In this document: in pieces, positions 18,233 to 28,123 of the stretch | How positions within the stretch are numbered: position 1 is the first letter of the stretch | Layout: the number at the start of each line of letters is the position of its first letter | Origin: Duncaniella sp. | GTDB taxonomy: Bacteria; Bacteroidota; Bacteroidia; Bacteroidales; Muribaculaceae | Assembly (NCBI GenBank): GCA_023664955.1 | Contig: JAMPEV010000001.1 | Coordinates: forward strand, 1,104,123 to 1,168,122 | Direction of reading: 5' to 3' | Length of the DNA: 64,000 nucleotides | Position numbers and translations under genes: made by a program | The notes under the pieces: model-generated | Database searches by the model: none | What the model was told of the DNA's origin: nothing | What the model saw: only the letters and a program-made list of their open reading frames with translations

Positions 18233-18264
18233 CAAAATTAAAAGGAAATTTCCGTGTTTGCAAA
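18233..18264 (-). promoter_or_regulatory. Promoter of the exbB-exbD-exbD-tonB operon
   Basis: Read on the minus strand, TTTG (18264-18261) and TAATTTTG (18240-18233) are 20 bases apart, an excellent match to the Bacteroidetes consensus. Confidence 0.8.
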
Positions 18265-18390
18265 CGTTTTTATTCTTTTTTTTCCATATTGCTTGCTATT
18301 TTTTATTATTAAACTTTCTTAATTTCACTATTATGCAAATTTACGTGTAATTTAGTTAATACAAATTAAGGTGATTTCGATTTAATTTCA

Positions 18391-18398
18391 TATCTTTG
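18391..18398 (+). promoter_or_regulatory. -7 element of the nqr operon
   Basis: TATCTTTG is a perfect TAnnTTTG match 91 bases before nqrA. The upstream half is not clear. Confidence 0.65.
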
Positions 18399-18488
18399 CG
18401 TTTTAAACTGACCGGCTTATGGAAATTCTTGGTAATTTCTATGTTGAAAAGTCTAAGTCAGTTGTTTTAACTCACAATCTTATTTTTG

Positions 18489-19826
18489 ATGAGACGTACA
18501 ATTAATCTAAGGAAAGGTCTAAATCTTAATCTTGAGGGTGCCCTGCCTGCCGATGCTCATGCTTGCCGGATTTCACCGGCGAGAGTGGCGGTGATTCCGG
18601 ATGATTTTCCGGGCTTTCTGCCTAAGCTGGATGTGAAGGAGGGAGATGTCGTGAAAGTCGGGCAATCGTTGCTCCACGACAAGAATGACGAGGATGTAAA
18701 GCTTGTGTCGCCGGCTGCCGGCGTGGTGGAAGCTGTGGTCCGAGGTGCCCGCAGAAAAATCGAACGCGTGATAGTGAAGGTGAACGGTGATGACCATGTC
18801 GCTTTCGACACCGCGAGTGCTAAATCCGCTGATTCTCTCAGAAAACTTCTGAAGAATTCCGGCCTTTGGGCGATGATGCGCCGTCGCCCATACGATATTA
18901 TTCCCCTGTCTGATGACACTCCCCGTGACATTTTCGTGACAGCCATGGACACCGCACCATTGGCCCCATCACTTTACGATATGGTGAAGGATTGCATGGA
19001 GGATGTGAAGGCAGGTGTCGAGGCCATGTCCATGCTCACCGACGGTGCTATATATATAGGTGTAGAGAATGATTCCGACTTCCCCGATGTAGCTGGTGCT
19101 GAAATCGTTGAATTCCCTAAGCTGCATCCGGCCGGAAATGCCGGTGTACAGGCCGCCAACATCCGACCTGTCAACAAGGGAGAGGCAATCTGGACTCTTG
19201 ACATTGTAACCCTTGCAAAAATTGGGAAACTCATCGCAACCGGCTCTCTTGACATCTCGACCTTCGTGGCCGAAGTGGGGAGCGAATTGAAAGAACCAAG
19301 ATTAATAGCCACACTTATGGGTGCATCGCTCGATGACCTTCTTTACGATGACGTGAAGAGCGACGGCCGGCACCACCGCATTATTTCAGGGAATGTGCTA
19401 ACCGGCGTCACCGAATCACTTGACGGTTATTTGCATTATCCTTACCGTCAGATTACTGTGATTCCCGAGGGTGACGATGCAAACGAATTCATGGGATGGG
19501 CTTCAATGAGCCCATCAAAAATGAGTGTCAACCGTTCGTTCCTCGGACATTTCCTCAACCGCAAATTTAACCCCGATGCCCGTCTGAATGGCGGTCGTCG
19601 CGCTATGATTATGTCGGAGCAATATGACAAGGTATTCCCGATGGATATCCTCCCAGAATATCTTATCAAGGCGATAATAACTAAGGATATTGACCGAATG
19701 GAGGCTCTTGGCATATACGAGGTCGCACCCGAGGATTTTGCACTCGCTGAATATGTCGACCCGTCGAAACTTGAACTTCAGAAAATAGTGCGTGAGGGCC
19801 TTGAATACCTCCGCAGCGAAGTGTGA
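18489..19826 (+). CDS. nqrA: Na+-translocating NADH:quinone reductase subunit A
   Basis: NqrA is the peripheral quinone-interacting subunit of the sodium-pumping NADH:ubiquinone oxidoreductase. The 445-residue protein shows the family start (TINLRKGLNLNLEGAL), the DVKEGDVVKVGQSLLHDK lipoyl-like segment and the WASMSPSKMSVNRSFL and EQYDKVFPMDILPEYLIKAI blocks near the end. I start it at ATG 18489; a TTG one codon earlier is in frame but less likely. It is the first of six genes in the canonical order nqrABCDEF with gaps of 3-53 bases. Confidence 0.96.
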   Translation: MRRTINLRKGLNLNLEGALPADAHACRISPARVAVIPDDFPGFLPKLDVKEGDVVKVGQSLLHDKNDEDVKLVSPAAGVVEAVVRGARRKIERVIVKVNGDDHVAFDTASAKSADSLRKLLKNSGLWAMMRRRPYDIIPLSDDTPRDIFVTAMDTAPLAPSLYDMVKDCMEDVKAGVEAMSMLTDGAIYIGVENDSDFPDVAGAEIVEFPKLHPAGNAGVQAANIRPVNKGEAIWTLDIVTLAKIGKLIATGSLDISTFVAEVGSELKEPRLIATLMGASLDDLLYDDVKSDGRHHRIISGNVLTGVTESLDGYLHYPYRQITVIPEGDDANEFMGWASMSPSKMSVNRSFLGHFLNRKFNPDARLNGGRRAMIMSEQYDKVFPMDILPEYLIKAIITKDIDRMEALGIYEVAPEDFALAEYVDPSKLELQKIVREGLEYLRSEV

Positions 19827-19856
19827 TGTCTAATCAGAAACTAAACTGATTTAATA

Positions 19857-21062
19857 ATGAAAGGTTTAAGAAATTTTTTGGACCGTGTGAAGCCCAATTT
19901 CGAGCCCGGTGGTAAGCTCCATGCTTTCCAAAGCGTGTTCGACGGATTTGAGACGTTCCTTTACACCCCTAACACCACCTCTAAGTCGGGTGTGCATATC
20001 CATGACAGCCTTGATTCTAAGCGTGTCATGATTATTGTGGTGTTGTCACTTATGCCCTGCTTGCTTTTCGGCATGTACAACACCGGCTATCAAAACTGGC
20101 TAGCCGCGGGCGCCACCGAATTCCCTTTCTGGCAGCTAATGGCATACGGATTCCTCGCAGTGTTGCCCCGCATCATTGTCACCTACGTGGTGGGACTCGG
20201 CATTGAGTTCATCGTGGCACAATGGCGGCATGAGGAAATCCAAGAAGGATTCCTCGTCACAGGCATCCTGATTCCGTTAATATGCCCGGTGGAAACTCCT
20301 CTGTGGATGCTTGCAGTTGCCACAGCATTCTCTGTTATCTTCGTGAAAGAGGTATTTGGCGGTACCGGCTACAACGTGTTCAATGTGGCATTGGTTACCC
20401 GTGCCTTCCTCTTCTTCGCTTATCCGGCGCAGATGAGCGGTGACAAGGTGTTCATTTCCACCAACTCAATTTGCGGACTTGGTTACAATCTTCCTGATAC
20501 TTTCACAGGAGCAACCCCACTTGGCCAGATTGCAACCTTCGCTGGCGGCAAACTCGAATTACTTAATATTCAAGGTAATGCAATTAGCACCTGGGATGCC
20601 TTCTTAGGACTTATTCCCGGCTCATTTGGCGAGACTTCCACTTTGTGTATCCTCATCGGCGCGGCTATCCTTTTGATCACAGGTATGGCTTCATGGCGCA
20701 TAATGCTCAGCGTGGTAGTAGGCGGATTGCTCATGGGATGGATTACAAACGTATTTGAGACGCCCACCTATCCAGCTTCGTTCCTGAATCCACTTGACCA
20801 GTTGCTCTTTGGCGGTTTCGCTTTCGCTGCTGTTTTCATGGCTACCGACCCTGTAACGGCAGCCCGTACCGGTGCAGGAAAGTATATCTACGGCCTGCTT
20901 GTGGGAGTGGTTGCGGTTCTTATCCGTACTTACAATAACGGCTATCCCGAAGGGGCAATGCTCGCTGTGCTTTTGGCCAATGCTTTGGCTCCGCTCATTG
21001 ACTATTGTGTGGTTCAGGCCAATGTATCGCGCCGCATGCGCCGTTTAAAGGCACAAGCCTAA
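19857..21062 (+). CDS. nqrB: Na+-translocating NADH:quinone reductase subunit B
   Basis: NqrB is a polytopic membrane subunit that carries covalent FMN and riboflavin and forms much of the sodium path. The 401-residue sequence has about ten hydrophobic segments. The flavinylation motif is TFTGATPLGQ with Thr220 as the predicted FMN site (the consensus is S-G-A-T; here the first position is Thr). Other blocks include GGTGYNVFNVALVTRAFLFF and PVTAARTGAGKYIYG. It follows nqrA by 30 bases. Confidence 0.96.
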   Translation: MKGLRNFLDRVKPNFEPGGKLHAFQSVFDGFETFLYTPNTTSKSGVHIHDSLDSKRVMIIVVLSLMPCLLFGMYNTGYQNWLAAGATEFPFWQLMAYGFLAVLPRIIVTYVVGLGIEFIVAQWRHEEIQEGFLVTGILIPLICPVETPLWMLAVATAFSVIFVKEVFGGTGYNVFNVALVTRAFLFFAYPAQMSGDKVFISTNSICGLGYNLPDTFTGATPLGQIATFAGGKLELLNIQGNAISTWDAFLGLIPGSFGETSTLCILIGAAILLITGMASWRIMLSVVVGGLLMGWITNVFETPTYPASFLNPLDQLLFGGFAFAAVFMATDPVTAARTGAGKYIYGLLVGVVAVLIRTYNNGYPEGAMLAVLLANALAPLIDYCVVQANVSRRMRRLKAQA

Positions 21063-21087
21063 TGTTTTACCATAATTTATAAAGATT

Positions 21088-21792
21088 ATGAATAAGCAAA
21101 GCAATACATACACCATAATATATATAGTAGTGCTCGTGGTACTTGTAGGCACCGCTCTCGCTGCTACTGCCCTCTCTCTACGAGGAAAGCAGCAGGAAAA
21201 CATCGATGCCGATAAGATGAGCCAGATTCTGGCGGCCGCTTTAATCAACCCGCAGAAGGGAAACGTGGTTGCCGACTTTGACAAGTATATCACTGAGCAA
21301 TATGTGGTTAACTCTAAGGGTGAGAAGGTAGATGGCGTAAATGCCTTTGGTGTGAATGTTTCTGCTCAGAGCAAACTCCCTGCTGACCGCCGCGAGCTCC
21401 CTGTATTCGTGTGTCAAACTCCCGATAATACGACTAAATACATTCTCCCTGTCTACGGTGCCGGTCTTTGGGGTCCAATTTGGGGATACGTTGCATTTGA
21501 TGCTGATGGTTCTACCATCTACGGAGCGTATTTCGCTCACCAGGGTGAAACTCCCGGACTTGGCGCTGAAATCGAGAAACCTCAGTTCAGCTCTCAGTTT
21601 GAGGGCAAGAAGGTGTTCAAGGACGGTCATTTCCATCCCATCGCTGTGGTTAAAGCCGGGCAGCAGCCACTCAACGGCGAGGATTATGTCAACGGTATTT
21701 CCGGTGGCACCATCACCTCCAAGGGTGTCGGCTCAATGCTCGACAATTGCCTCACTCCCTATAAGAAATTCCTTCAATCTCTTGCTCACTAA
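21088..21792 (+). CDS. nqrC: Na+-translocating NADH:quinone reductase subunit C
   Basis: NqrC is a single-span subunit with a periplasmic FMN-binding domain. The 234-residue protein has one N-terminal helix (about 9-30) and the flavin motif NGISGGTITSKG, in which Thr208 should bind FMN through phosphate; the usual SGAT is SGGT here. The motif GETPGLGAEI is also present. ApbE-type flavin transferase is needed for this step and is not in the window. Confidence 0.95.
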   Translation: MNKQSNTYTIIYIVVLVVLVGTALAATALSLRGKQQENIDADKMSQILAAALINPQKGNVVADFDKYITEQYVVNSKGEKVDGVNAFGVNVSAQSKLPADRRELPVFVCQTPDNTTKYILPVYGAGLWGPIWGYVAFDADGSTIYGAYFAHQGETPGLGAEIEKPQFSSQFEGKKVFKDGHFHPIAVVKAGQQPLNGEDYVNGISGGTITSKGVGSMLDNCLTPYKKFLQSLAH

Positions 21793-21834
21793 ATGATGCA
21801 AGAGTATTTCTGAATCAATTAAATATCATCTGTC

Positions 21835-22461
21835 ATGGCTGATAAAATTAAAAATATAGATGTGCTCTTTAACCCGCTATCCAAGAATAATCCGGTGGTG
21901 GTGCAAGTGCTCGGTATCTGTTCGGTACTCGCCGTTACAGCCAAGCTTGAGCCCGCCATTGTGATGGGAGTGTCGGTTATCGCAGTGCTGGCTTTCGCCA
22001 ATGTGATTATATCATTGTTACGCAACACTATCCCAACCAATATCCGCATCATCGTGCAGCTCGTGGTGGTGGCAGGCTTGGTGGTTATTGTTGATCAGGT
22101 GCTTAAGGCTTACGCTTACGATGCGTCTAAGCAGCTCTCGGTGTTCATCGGATTGATTATTACCAACTGTATCCTCATGGGGCGCCTCGAAGCATTCGCA
22201 ATGGGTAATAAACCGTGGCCCTCATTCCTCGATGGCATAGGCAATGGGGCAGGTTATGCCATCATCTTGATTATTGTGGGTTTTTTCCGCGAATTGTTCG
22301 GTAGCGGCACCTTGCTCGGATATCAGATTATACCTCAGAGTTTTTATGATGCCGGATACGTCAACAATGGACTCATGATTCTCCCCCCGATGGCGCTCAT
22401 CGTGGTGGCATGCATCATCTGGGTTCAAAGGAGTATTAACAAAGATTTACAGGAGGACTAA
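21835..22461 (+). CDS. nqrD: Na+-translocating NADH:quinone reductase subunit D
   Basis: NqrD is a six-helix membrane subunit related to RnfE. With NqrE it holds the intramembrane iron centre (2Fe-2S in recent structures). The 208-residue sequence shows NPLSKNNPVVVQVLGICSVLAVT at the start, with a conserved Cys in this block, and FIGLIITNCILMGRLEAFAM in the middle, with a second Cys. Both Cys are candidates for metal binding. Only 3 bases separate it from nqrE. Confidence 0.95.
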   Translation: MADKIKNIDVLFNPLSKNNPVVVQVLGICSVLAVTAKLEPAIVMGVSVIAVLAFANVIISLLRNTIPTNIRIIVQLVVVAGLVVIVDQVLKAYAYDASKQLSVFIGLIITNCILMGRLEAFAMGNKPWPSFLDGIGNGAGYAIILIIVGFFRELFGSGTLLGYQIIPQSFYDAGYVNNGLMILPPMALIVVACIIWVQRSINKDLQED

Positions 22462-22464
22462 ACA

Positions 22465-23082
22465 ATGGAGAATCTTAATATTTTTATACGGTCGATTTTT
22501 GTCGACAATATGATTTTCGCCTACTTCCTTGGCATGTGTTCCTTCATCGCGGTATCAAAGAACGTCAAGACAGCGTTTGGTCTGGGCATAGCTGTCACTT
22601 TCATGCTCGTGGTAACTCTGCCGGTCAATTACCTGCTCCAGACCTACGTTCTGAGCGCCGGAGCTTTGACATGGCTCGATCCTGAGTATGCCGACGTAGA
22701 CCTGAGCTTCCTCTCGCTTATCATGTTTATCGCGGTGATTGCTTCGATGACACAGTTAGTTGAGATGGCAGTCGAGAAATATAGTCCGGCTCTCTACTCG
22801 TCGTTAGGTATATTCCTTCCGCTCATCGCCGTAAACTGTGCCATTCTCGGAGGTTCGCTCTTCATGCAGCAGCGCGATTTCCCCAGTGTGTGGACTGCAA
22901 TTTGTGCAGGCGGCGGCTGGGGGATCGGTTGGCTTTTGGCAATCACTGCAATTGCAGCCATCCGCGAGCGTCTTGCTGAGTACTCCAATATCCCAAAGCC
23001 ACTCCGCGGCGTGGGTATCACTTTTATACTGACCGCCCTCATGGGGATTGCTTTCATGAGTTTCTTGGGTATAAAAATCTAA
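22465..23082 (+). CDS. nqrE: Na+-translocating NADH:quinone reductase subunit E
   Basis: NqrE is the partner of NqrD, related to RnfA, with six helices in inverted topology. The 205-residue protein has the conserved segments FIRSIFVDNMIFAYFLGMCSF and LGIFLPLIAVNCAILGGSLF, each with one Cys expected to bind the shared iron centre. Its start lies three bases after the nqrD stop, so translation is probably coupled. Confidence 0.95.
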   Translation: MENLNIFIRSIFVDNMIFAYFLGMCSFIAVSKNVKTAFGLGIAVTFMLVVTLPVNYLLQTYVLSAGALTWLDPEYADVDLSFLSLIMFIAVIASMTQLVEMAVEKYSPALYSSLGIFLPLIAVNCAILGGSLFMQQRDFPSVWTAICAGGGWGIGWLLAITAIAAIRERLAEYSNIPKPLRGVGITFILTALMGIAFMSFLGIKI

Positions 23083-23135
23083 GTGGAGTCTAAATCAGTT
23101 CAATAGTTCTAATTATACATTTAAAGACTATTACA

Positions 23136-24401
23136 ATGTTAACTATACTAACAGGCGTGTGCATCTTCCTCATCATTACATTGATTTTGGTGACGATTCT
23201 GCTTATCGCTAAGAAATATCTTGTCCACTCCGGTAAGGTTAAGATTACAATTAATAATGACAGTGTCGTTGAAGCTGATTCAGGGAAGTCGCTCCTCTCC
23301 ACTCTTGCCGACCAAAATATTTTCCTCCCCTCGGCATGCGGTGGCAAAGGCAGTTGCGCGCAGTGCAAATGTCAGGTCTACACCGGGGGAGGCGATGTGC
23401 TCCCCACTGAGAAGGTGCATTTCTCACGCAAGGAGCAGCAAGCTCACTGGCGCTTGGGGTGCCAGGTAAAGGTTAAAGAGGATATGAACATCGGTATTCC
23501 TGCTTCGGCTCTCGATGTGAAGGAATGGGAATGTGAAGTTATATCCAATAAGAATGTAGCAACTTTCATCAAGGAATTCATCGTGGCTCTCCCCGCGGGT
23601 GCTCATATGGATTTTATCCCCGGTTCCTACGCCCAAATAAAGATTCCCACATACGAGATGGACTATGACAAGGATATCGACAAGGCTTCTATCGGTGACG
23701 AGTATCTACCCTCATGGGAGAAGTTCGGTCTTTTCGGTCTGAAGTGTAAGAATACCGAGACTACTGTCCGTGCTTACTCAATGGCCAATTATCCTGAGGA
23801 GGGCGACCGCATTATGCTTACTGTCCGCATCGCCACTCCTCCATTCAAACCTAAACCCCAAGTGGGCTTCATGGATGTGATGCCAGGTATCGCTTCAAGT
23901 TACATATTCACCCTCAAGCCGGGCGACAAAGTGAGAATGAGCGGTCCTTACGGCGATTTCCATCCTATTGTCGACTCTAAGGCAGAGATGATGTGGATAG
24001 GTGGTGGTGCCGGCATGGCGCCTCTACGAGCCCAGATTATGTGGATGACGAAGACATTGCAAACTCGCGACCGTGTGATGAACTATTTCTACGGCGCACG
24101 TGCGCTCAACGAGGTGTTCTATCTCAATGATTTCTTACAGCTTGAAAAGGATTTCCCCAACTTCAAGTTCCACCTTGCGCTTGACCGTCCCGACCCGGCT
24201 GCCGATGCTGCCGGCGTGAAGTATACCGCAGGTTTCGTTCATCAAGTGATTTATGAGACTTACCTCAAAAATCATCCCGAGCCGGAGGATATCGAATACT
24301 ACATGTGTGGGCCCGGTCCGATGAGTGCCGCTGTCAATAATATGCTTGACGACCTCGGAGTCGACCCGACCTCAATCCACTACGACAACTTCGGCGGATA
24401 A
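23136..24401 (+). CDS. nqrF: Na+-translocating NADH:quinone reductase subunit F
   Basis: NqrF is the NADH-oxidising entry subunit. The 421-residue protein has one N-terminal membrane helix (about 3-25), a ferredoxin-like 2Fe-2S domain with Cys68, Cys74, Cys77 and Cys109 (motif ACGGKGSCAQCKC), and a C-terminal FAD/NADH reductase domain. The FAD part includes RAYSMANYPEEG, and the NADH part GGGAGMAPLRAQI and YYMCGPGPM. It closes the nqr operon, with hairpins at 24427 and 24534 downstream. Confidence 0.97.
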   Translation: MLTILTGVCIFLIITLILVTILLIAKKYLVHSGKVKITINNDSVVEADSGKSLLSTLADQNIFLPSACGGKGSCAQCKCQVYTGGGDVLPTEKVHFSRKEQQAHWRLGCQVKVKEDMNIGIPASALDVKEWECEVISNKNVATFIKEFIVALPAGAHMDFIPGSYAQIKIPTYEMDYDKDIDKASIGDEYLPSWEKFGLFGLKCKNTETTVRAYSMANYPEEGDRIMLTVRIATPPFKPKPQVGFMDVMPGIASSYIFTLKPGDKVRMSGPYGDFHPIVDSKAEMMWIGGGAGMAPLRAQIMWMTKTLQTRDRVMNYFYGARALNEVFYLNDFLQLEKDFPNFKFHLALDRPDPAADAAGVKYTAGFVHQVIYETYLKNHPEPEDIEYYMCGPGPMSAAVNNMLDDLGVDPTSIHYDNFGG

Positions 24402-24426
24402 TCAACCCCGAAACATAGCAATACCC

Positions 24427-24460
24427 GACTGACATTACATGCGATGACATTATGTCAGTC
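24427..24460 (+). terminator. Hairpin after nqrF
   Basis: GACTGACAT (24427-24435) and ATGTCAGTC (24452-24460) form a 9-bp stem without a T tract. It is probably an mRNA end-stabilising hairpin ahead of the terminator at 24534. Confidence 0.5.
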
Positions 24461-24533
24461 TAAGGAGCTTCCGGTCGCAGTGAATACAGAAGTTCATAAA
24501 ACATAGTAGGATAAGAGATTATCATTTATTAAG

Positions 24534-24563
24534 AATCATGTCAACTTATTGGCATGATTTTTG
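24534..24563 (+). terminator. Terminator of the nqr operon
   Basis: AATCATG (24534-24540) pairs with CATGATT (24553-24559), followed by TTTTGTTTAA. Confidence 0.65.
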
Positions 24564-24580
24564 TTTAATAAGTATAAGAA

Positions 24581-24600
24581 TGATTTAGATAACTAAATCA
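24581..24600 (+). promoter_or_regulatory. Hyphenated palindrome upstream of clpB
   Basis: TGATTTAG-ATAA-CTAAATCA is an 8-bp perfect dyad about 50 bases before the clpB start. It is not the CIRCE element (TTAGCACTC-N9-GAGTGCTAA). It could be an operator for a stress regulator or a small leader hairpin. Confidence 0.4.
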
Positions 24601-24648
24601 TCCCATATGAACAAAATCAAATGTAAAACTCACACCTCAACATATAAC

Positions 24649-27237
24649 ATGAACTTCAATAATTTTACAATCAAGTCTCAGGAAGCAATCCAGAAAGCGA
24701 TAGAAATTACCCGTGGTGCTGGTAATCAGGCTATCGAACCTGTGCATTTGCTTAAAGGAGTAATGACCGAAGGGGAATCTCTTATCAACTTCATATTCTC
24801 CAAAGTTGGAGCCAACGCCTCCTCTTTGATGCGACAAGTTGATGCTAAAATCGCCTCCGAACCTAAAGTTTCGGGCGGCGAACCCTATCTGAGCCGAACT
24901 TCCAACGATGTTCTCCAGAAAGCTCTTGACATTGCAAAAAAGCAAGGTGACGAATACGTGACCCTCGAAGCATTGTTAATGGCAATTTTCGCAGTCAACT
25001 CTCCGGCTTCAACTATTCTTAAAGATGCCGGATTGAGCGAACGTGAACTCCAAGCAGCCATTGATGAACTCCGCAAAGGTAAAAAGGCTACCGACCAGAG
25101 CGCTGAGGATACTTACCAAGCACTCTCAAAGTATGCCATCAATCTTAACGAGCGTGCACGCGAAGGAAAGCTTGACCCTGTGATTGGTAGGGATGATGAA
25201 ATCCGACGTGTACTCCAAATCCTCTCACGACGCACCAAGAACAATCCCATGCTCATCGGCGAGCCTGGCACAGGTAAGACTGCAATTGCCGAAGGTCTTG
25301 CCCAGCGTATCGTGCGCGGAGATGTTCCTGAAAATCTCCGCTCCAAGCAAATCTTTTCGCTTGACATGGGTGCGCTCGTTGCCGGTGCTAAGTACAAAGG
25401 AGAATTTGAAGAACGTCTAAAGGCTATTGTCAATGAAGTGACAGGAGCCGATGGTGAAATCATCTTGTTCATTGATGAAATCCACACTCTTGTCGGCGCC
25501 GGCAAAGGTGAGGGCGCAATGGACGCTGCTAATATCTTGAAACCGGCTCTCGCCCGTGGCGAACTCCGGTCAATAGGTGCTACCACCCTCGATGAGTATC
25601 AAAAATACTTCGAGAAGGATAAAGCACTTGAACGCCGTTTCCAAAAAGTGATGGTTAACGAGCCTGACGAGGCCGCAGCCATTGCTATCCTACGTGGATT
25701 GAAAGAACGCTATGAAAATCACCATAAGGTTCGCATCCGCGACGAGGCAATTATCGCTGCCGTAACGCTCTCAGAGCGTTACATCACCGACCGTTTTCTC
25801 CCCGACAAGGCCATCGACCTAGTCGATGAAGCGGCTTCTAAGCTCCGTCTTGAAATTGACTCCGTGCCACAAGCTCTTGATGAAATCACGCGTCTAATCG
25901 CCCAAAAGGAAATCGAGCGTGAAGCCATCAAGCGTGAAGGTGACAAGGAGAAGGTAAAAGAGATTGAAAAAGATCTTGCCGACCTGCGCGACCAGGAGAA
26001 AGAGTACACTGCCAAGTGGAAAGCTGAAAAGGATCTTATTAATAAGATTCAGCAAAACAAAATTGACATTGAGCAACTTAACTTCGATGCTGAACGTGCT
26101 GAACGTGAAGGCGACTATGCAAAAGTTGCCGAAATACGTTACTCCAAGGTGCAGCAGAAGGAGCAGGAAAACGCTCAAATCCAGGAACAACTTAAGATGA
26201 TGCAAGGCGAGAAAGCTTTCATCAAGGAAGAGGTTGATTCTGAGGACATCGCAGATGTGGTATCGCGTTGGACCGGTATACCAGTCAACAAGATGGTGCA
26301 GAGTGAAAAAGAGAAACTTCTCCATCTCGAAGACGAACTCCACAATCGTGTGGTAGGTCAAAATGATGCCATCCGTGCCATCGCTGATGCCGTTCGCCGC
26401 AGCCGTGCCGGACTAAACGACCCGCGACGACCTATCGGTTCTTTCATTTTCCTAGGTACTACCGGTGTTGGTAAGACAGAGCTTGCCAAAGCGTTGGCCG
26501 AATATCTGTTTGACGACGAGAACATGATGACTCGTATCGACATGAGTGAATACCAGGAGAAACACTCCGTGTCACGACTCGTGGGTGCGCCTCCGGGATA
26601 CGTCGGTTATGATGAAGGCGGTCAGCTTACAGAGGCTGTAAGACGCAAACCTTACTCCGTGGTGTTGTTTGACGAAATCGAAAAGGCTCACCCCGACGTG
26701 TTCAATATCTTGTTGCAAGTACTTGACGATGGACATCTTACCGACAACAAGGGTCGTCTGGTAAACTTCAAGAACACGATTATCATCATGACCTCCAATA
26801 TGGGTTCTCACCTCATCCGCGATAATTTCGCAAAGATGACCGACGAAAACCGTGAAGAGGTAATTGATACAACCAAAAACGAGGTACTCGAACTTCTCAA
26901 GCAGACCATACGTCCAGAATTCCTCAACCGTATCGACGAAATCATCATGTTCACACCTCTTAACGAGGCTGAAATTGAAGAAATCGTTGGTTTACAGATT
27001 AAGTCGATTCAAAAGATGCTTGCTAAGAACGGCATAACTCTCGAAGTTACTCCTAAGGCTTTGAAATATCTTGCCGAGGAAGGCTACGATCCTGAATTTG
27101 GAGCCCGACCCGTCAAGCGTGTTATTCACCGTCTCGTCCTCAACCAGCTTTCTAAGGACATACTTGCCCAAAAGGTTGACCGCGAGCACCCGATTATCAT
27201 TGATGTTGACAACGACGAGATCATCTTCAAAAATTGA
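24649..27237 (+). CDS. clpB: ATP-dependent chaperone ClpB
   Basis: ClpB is the hexameric disaggregase that rescues aggregated proteins with DnaK. The start at 24649 gives the standard N-terminus [15 protein letters not shown] and 862 residues; an upstream in-frame ATG at 24607 would add 14 unsupported residues. Domains in order: Clp-N (about 1-145), NBD1 with Walker A GEPGTGKT and Walker [12 protein letters not shown], the long coiled-coil middle domain (about 405-525, rich in Lys/Glu) that distinguishes ClpB from ClpA, NBD2 with GTTGVGKT, and the C-terminal cap. No ClpP-binding loop is expected. Confidence 0.97.
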   Translation: MNFNNFTIKSQEAIQKAIEITRGAGNQAIEPVHLLKGVMTEGESLINFIFSKVGANASSLMRQVDAKIASEPKVSGGEPYLSRTSNDVLQKALDIAKKQGDEYVTLEALLMAIFAVNSPASTILKDAGLSERELQAAIDELRKGKKATDQSAEDTYQALSKYAINLNERAREGKLDPVIGRDDEIRRVLQILSRRTKNNPMLIGEPGTGKTAIAEGLAQRIVRGDVPENLRSKQIFSLDMGALVAGAKYKGEFEERLKAIVNEVTGADGEIILFIDEIHTLVGAGKGEGAMDAANILKPALARGELRSIGATTLDEYQKYFEKDKALERRFQKVMVNEPDEAAAIAILRGLKERYENHHKVRIRDEAIIAAVTLSERYITDRFLPDKAIDLVDEAASKLRLEIDSVPQALDEITRLIAQKEIEREAIKREGDKEKVKEIEKDLADLRDQEKEYTAKWKAEKDLINKIQQNKIDIEQLNFDAERAEREGDYAKVAEIRYSKVQQKEQENAQIQEQLKMMQGEKAFIKEEVDSEDIADVVSRWTGIPVNKMVQSEKEKLLHLEDELHNRVVGQNDAIRAIADAVRRSRAGLNDPRRPIGSFIFLGTTGVGKTELAKALAEYLFDDENMMTRIDMSEYQEKHSVSRLVGAPPGYVGYDEGGQLTEAVRRKPYSVVLFDEIEKAHPDVFNILLQVLDDGHLTDNKGRLVNFKNTIIIMTSNMGSHLIRDNFAKMTDENREEVIDTTKNEVLELLKQTIRPEFLNRIDEIIMFTPLNEAEIEEIVGLQIKSIQKMLAKNGITLEVTPKALKYLAEEGYDPEFGARPVKRVIHRLVLNQLSKDILAQKVDREHPIIIDVDNDEIIFKN

Positions 27238-27323
27238 TGACTAATCACCACTCCCCCACCCTCCTCTCTCCTTTATATTTTTGAAATATTCCAAATTACA
27301 TAAACTATTTATTAAATAAGACT

Positions 27324-27803
27324 ATGAAAAAAATTTTATTTTTATTGTTAACACTTCCGATGCTCGCTTTCATCGCCACGTCATGTAGCGATGACGACAA
27401 GGATATGCCGGATGTAACTCTCTCAGTAGAATATAGTGGTGCCACTCTTAGTAATGGCGTATTCACTGTAGAACAAGGTGACACTTTGACAATTGAAGCT
27501 CTTAAGGTTACTCCTGCCGAGGGAACAAAGCAGGCTGTACTTGGTCCTGTGACATACTTTATTGATGGTTTCCCACAGTTTACCACCGCAATCGAGCCTT
27601 TCAGCTACGAGATTCCTACCGGTGGATTGGAACTGGGCAAATATCTTCTTCAGGCTCGTGCCAACATTTTCCAGGTTGACAAGACCGTGGCCTTCGGAGT
27701 ATTCACTTACACCATCAATGTGGTAGAAAAACAGAATACCGGCGGTACTACAGGCGGCAGCGGTACTGATACACCTCAGACCAAAATCACCGACCACGAA
27801 TAG
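27324..27803 (+). CDS. Small predicted lipoprotein of unknown function
   Basis: The 159-residue protein begins with a lipoprotein signal peptide (MKKILFLLLTLPMLAFIATS followed by Cys21) and the acidic SDDDKD tail that in Bacteroidota often marks surface export. The mature part (about 30-135) is predicted as a small beta-sandwich: DVTLSVEYSGATLSNGVFTV, DTLTIEALKVTPAEG, and a Tyr/Phe-rich end. The C-terminus is a Gly/Thr-rich tail (TGGTTGGSGTDTPQT). I recognise no family. It lies 86 bases after clpB with its own terminator; a link to clpB is not implied. Confidence 0.75.
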   Translation: MKKILFLLLTLPMLAFIATSCSDDDKDMPDVTLSVEYSGATLSNGVFTVEQGDTLTIEALKVTPAEGTKQAVLGPVTYFIDGFPQFTTAIEPFSYEIPTGGLELGKYLLQARANIFQVDKTVAFGVFTYTINVVEKQNTGGTTGGSGTDTPQTKITDHE

Positions 27804-27880
27804 TGAATCATAATCGCTAATCACAACTCGTTACACCCAACCACCGACTGTGAATAGCGAAGCTAATAGAATCATCTCTA

Positions 27881-27932
27881 ACACAAAGGGCTGCATCCCA
27901 TCACGGGACGCAACCCTTTGTGTTTGCTTTTT
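27881..27932 (+). terminator. Terminator of the small lipoprotein gene
   Basis: ACACAAAGGG-TGC-TCCC pairs with GGGA-GCA-CCCTTTGTGT across an ATCAC loop, followed by TTGCTTTTT. The stem is about 17 bp with two single mismatches. Confidence 0.85.
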
Positions 27933-27973
27933 AGGCATCACGATCAACTACACATCATCACATTAGCGGGCCT

Positions 27974-28052
27974 GAATTGAGGAACCAGCATTGAGGAGTT
28001 GAGGAATTGAGGAATTGAGGAATGAGAAATGAGGAATGAGGAATGAGGAATA
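27974..28052. repeat. Short tandem repeats of ATTGAGGA / ATGAGGA
   Basis: An array of 8-base ATTGAGGA units changes midway to 7-base ATGAGGA units, about nine imperfect copies in all. Read on the other strand it yields the meaningless peptide IPHSSFLIPQF. It is a slippage-prone simple repeat with no gene. Confidence 0.8.
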
Positions 28053-28082
28053 TTAAAAATATACAAATACTCAAGACGGAAG

Positions 28083-28113
28083 TTTGCCATTTCAAGAAAA
28101 TATTATAACTTTG
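28083..28113 (+). promoter_or_regulatory. Promoter of metK
   Basis: TTTG (28083-28086) and TAACTTTG (28106-28113) are 19 bases apart, a full Bacteroidetes consensus match. The predicted start near 28120 lies just before the riboswitch aptamer. Confidence 0.8.
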
Positions 28114-28123
28114 CAGCGAAAAT

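Larger units (their letters stand above)
18027..18488. other. Divergent promoter region between exbB and nqrA
   Basis: This A/T-rich 462-base gap has no plausible gene. It carries one promoter facing left (exbB operon) and one facing right (nqr operon), each with a long leader of about 200 and 85 bases. I see no riboswitch-like structure in either leader. Confidence 0.7.
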
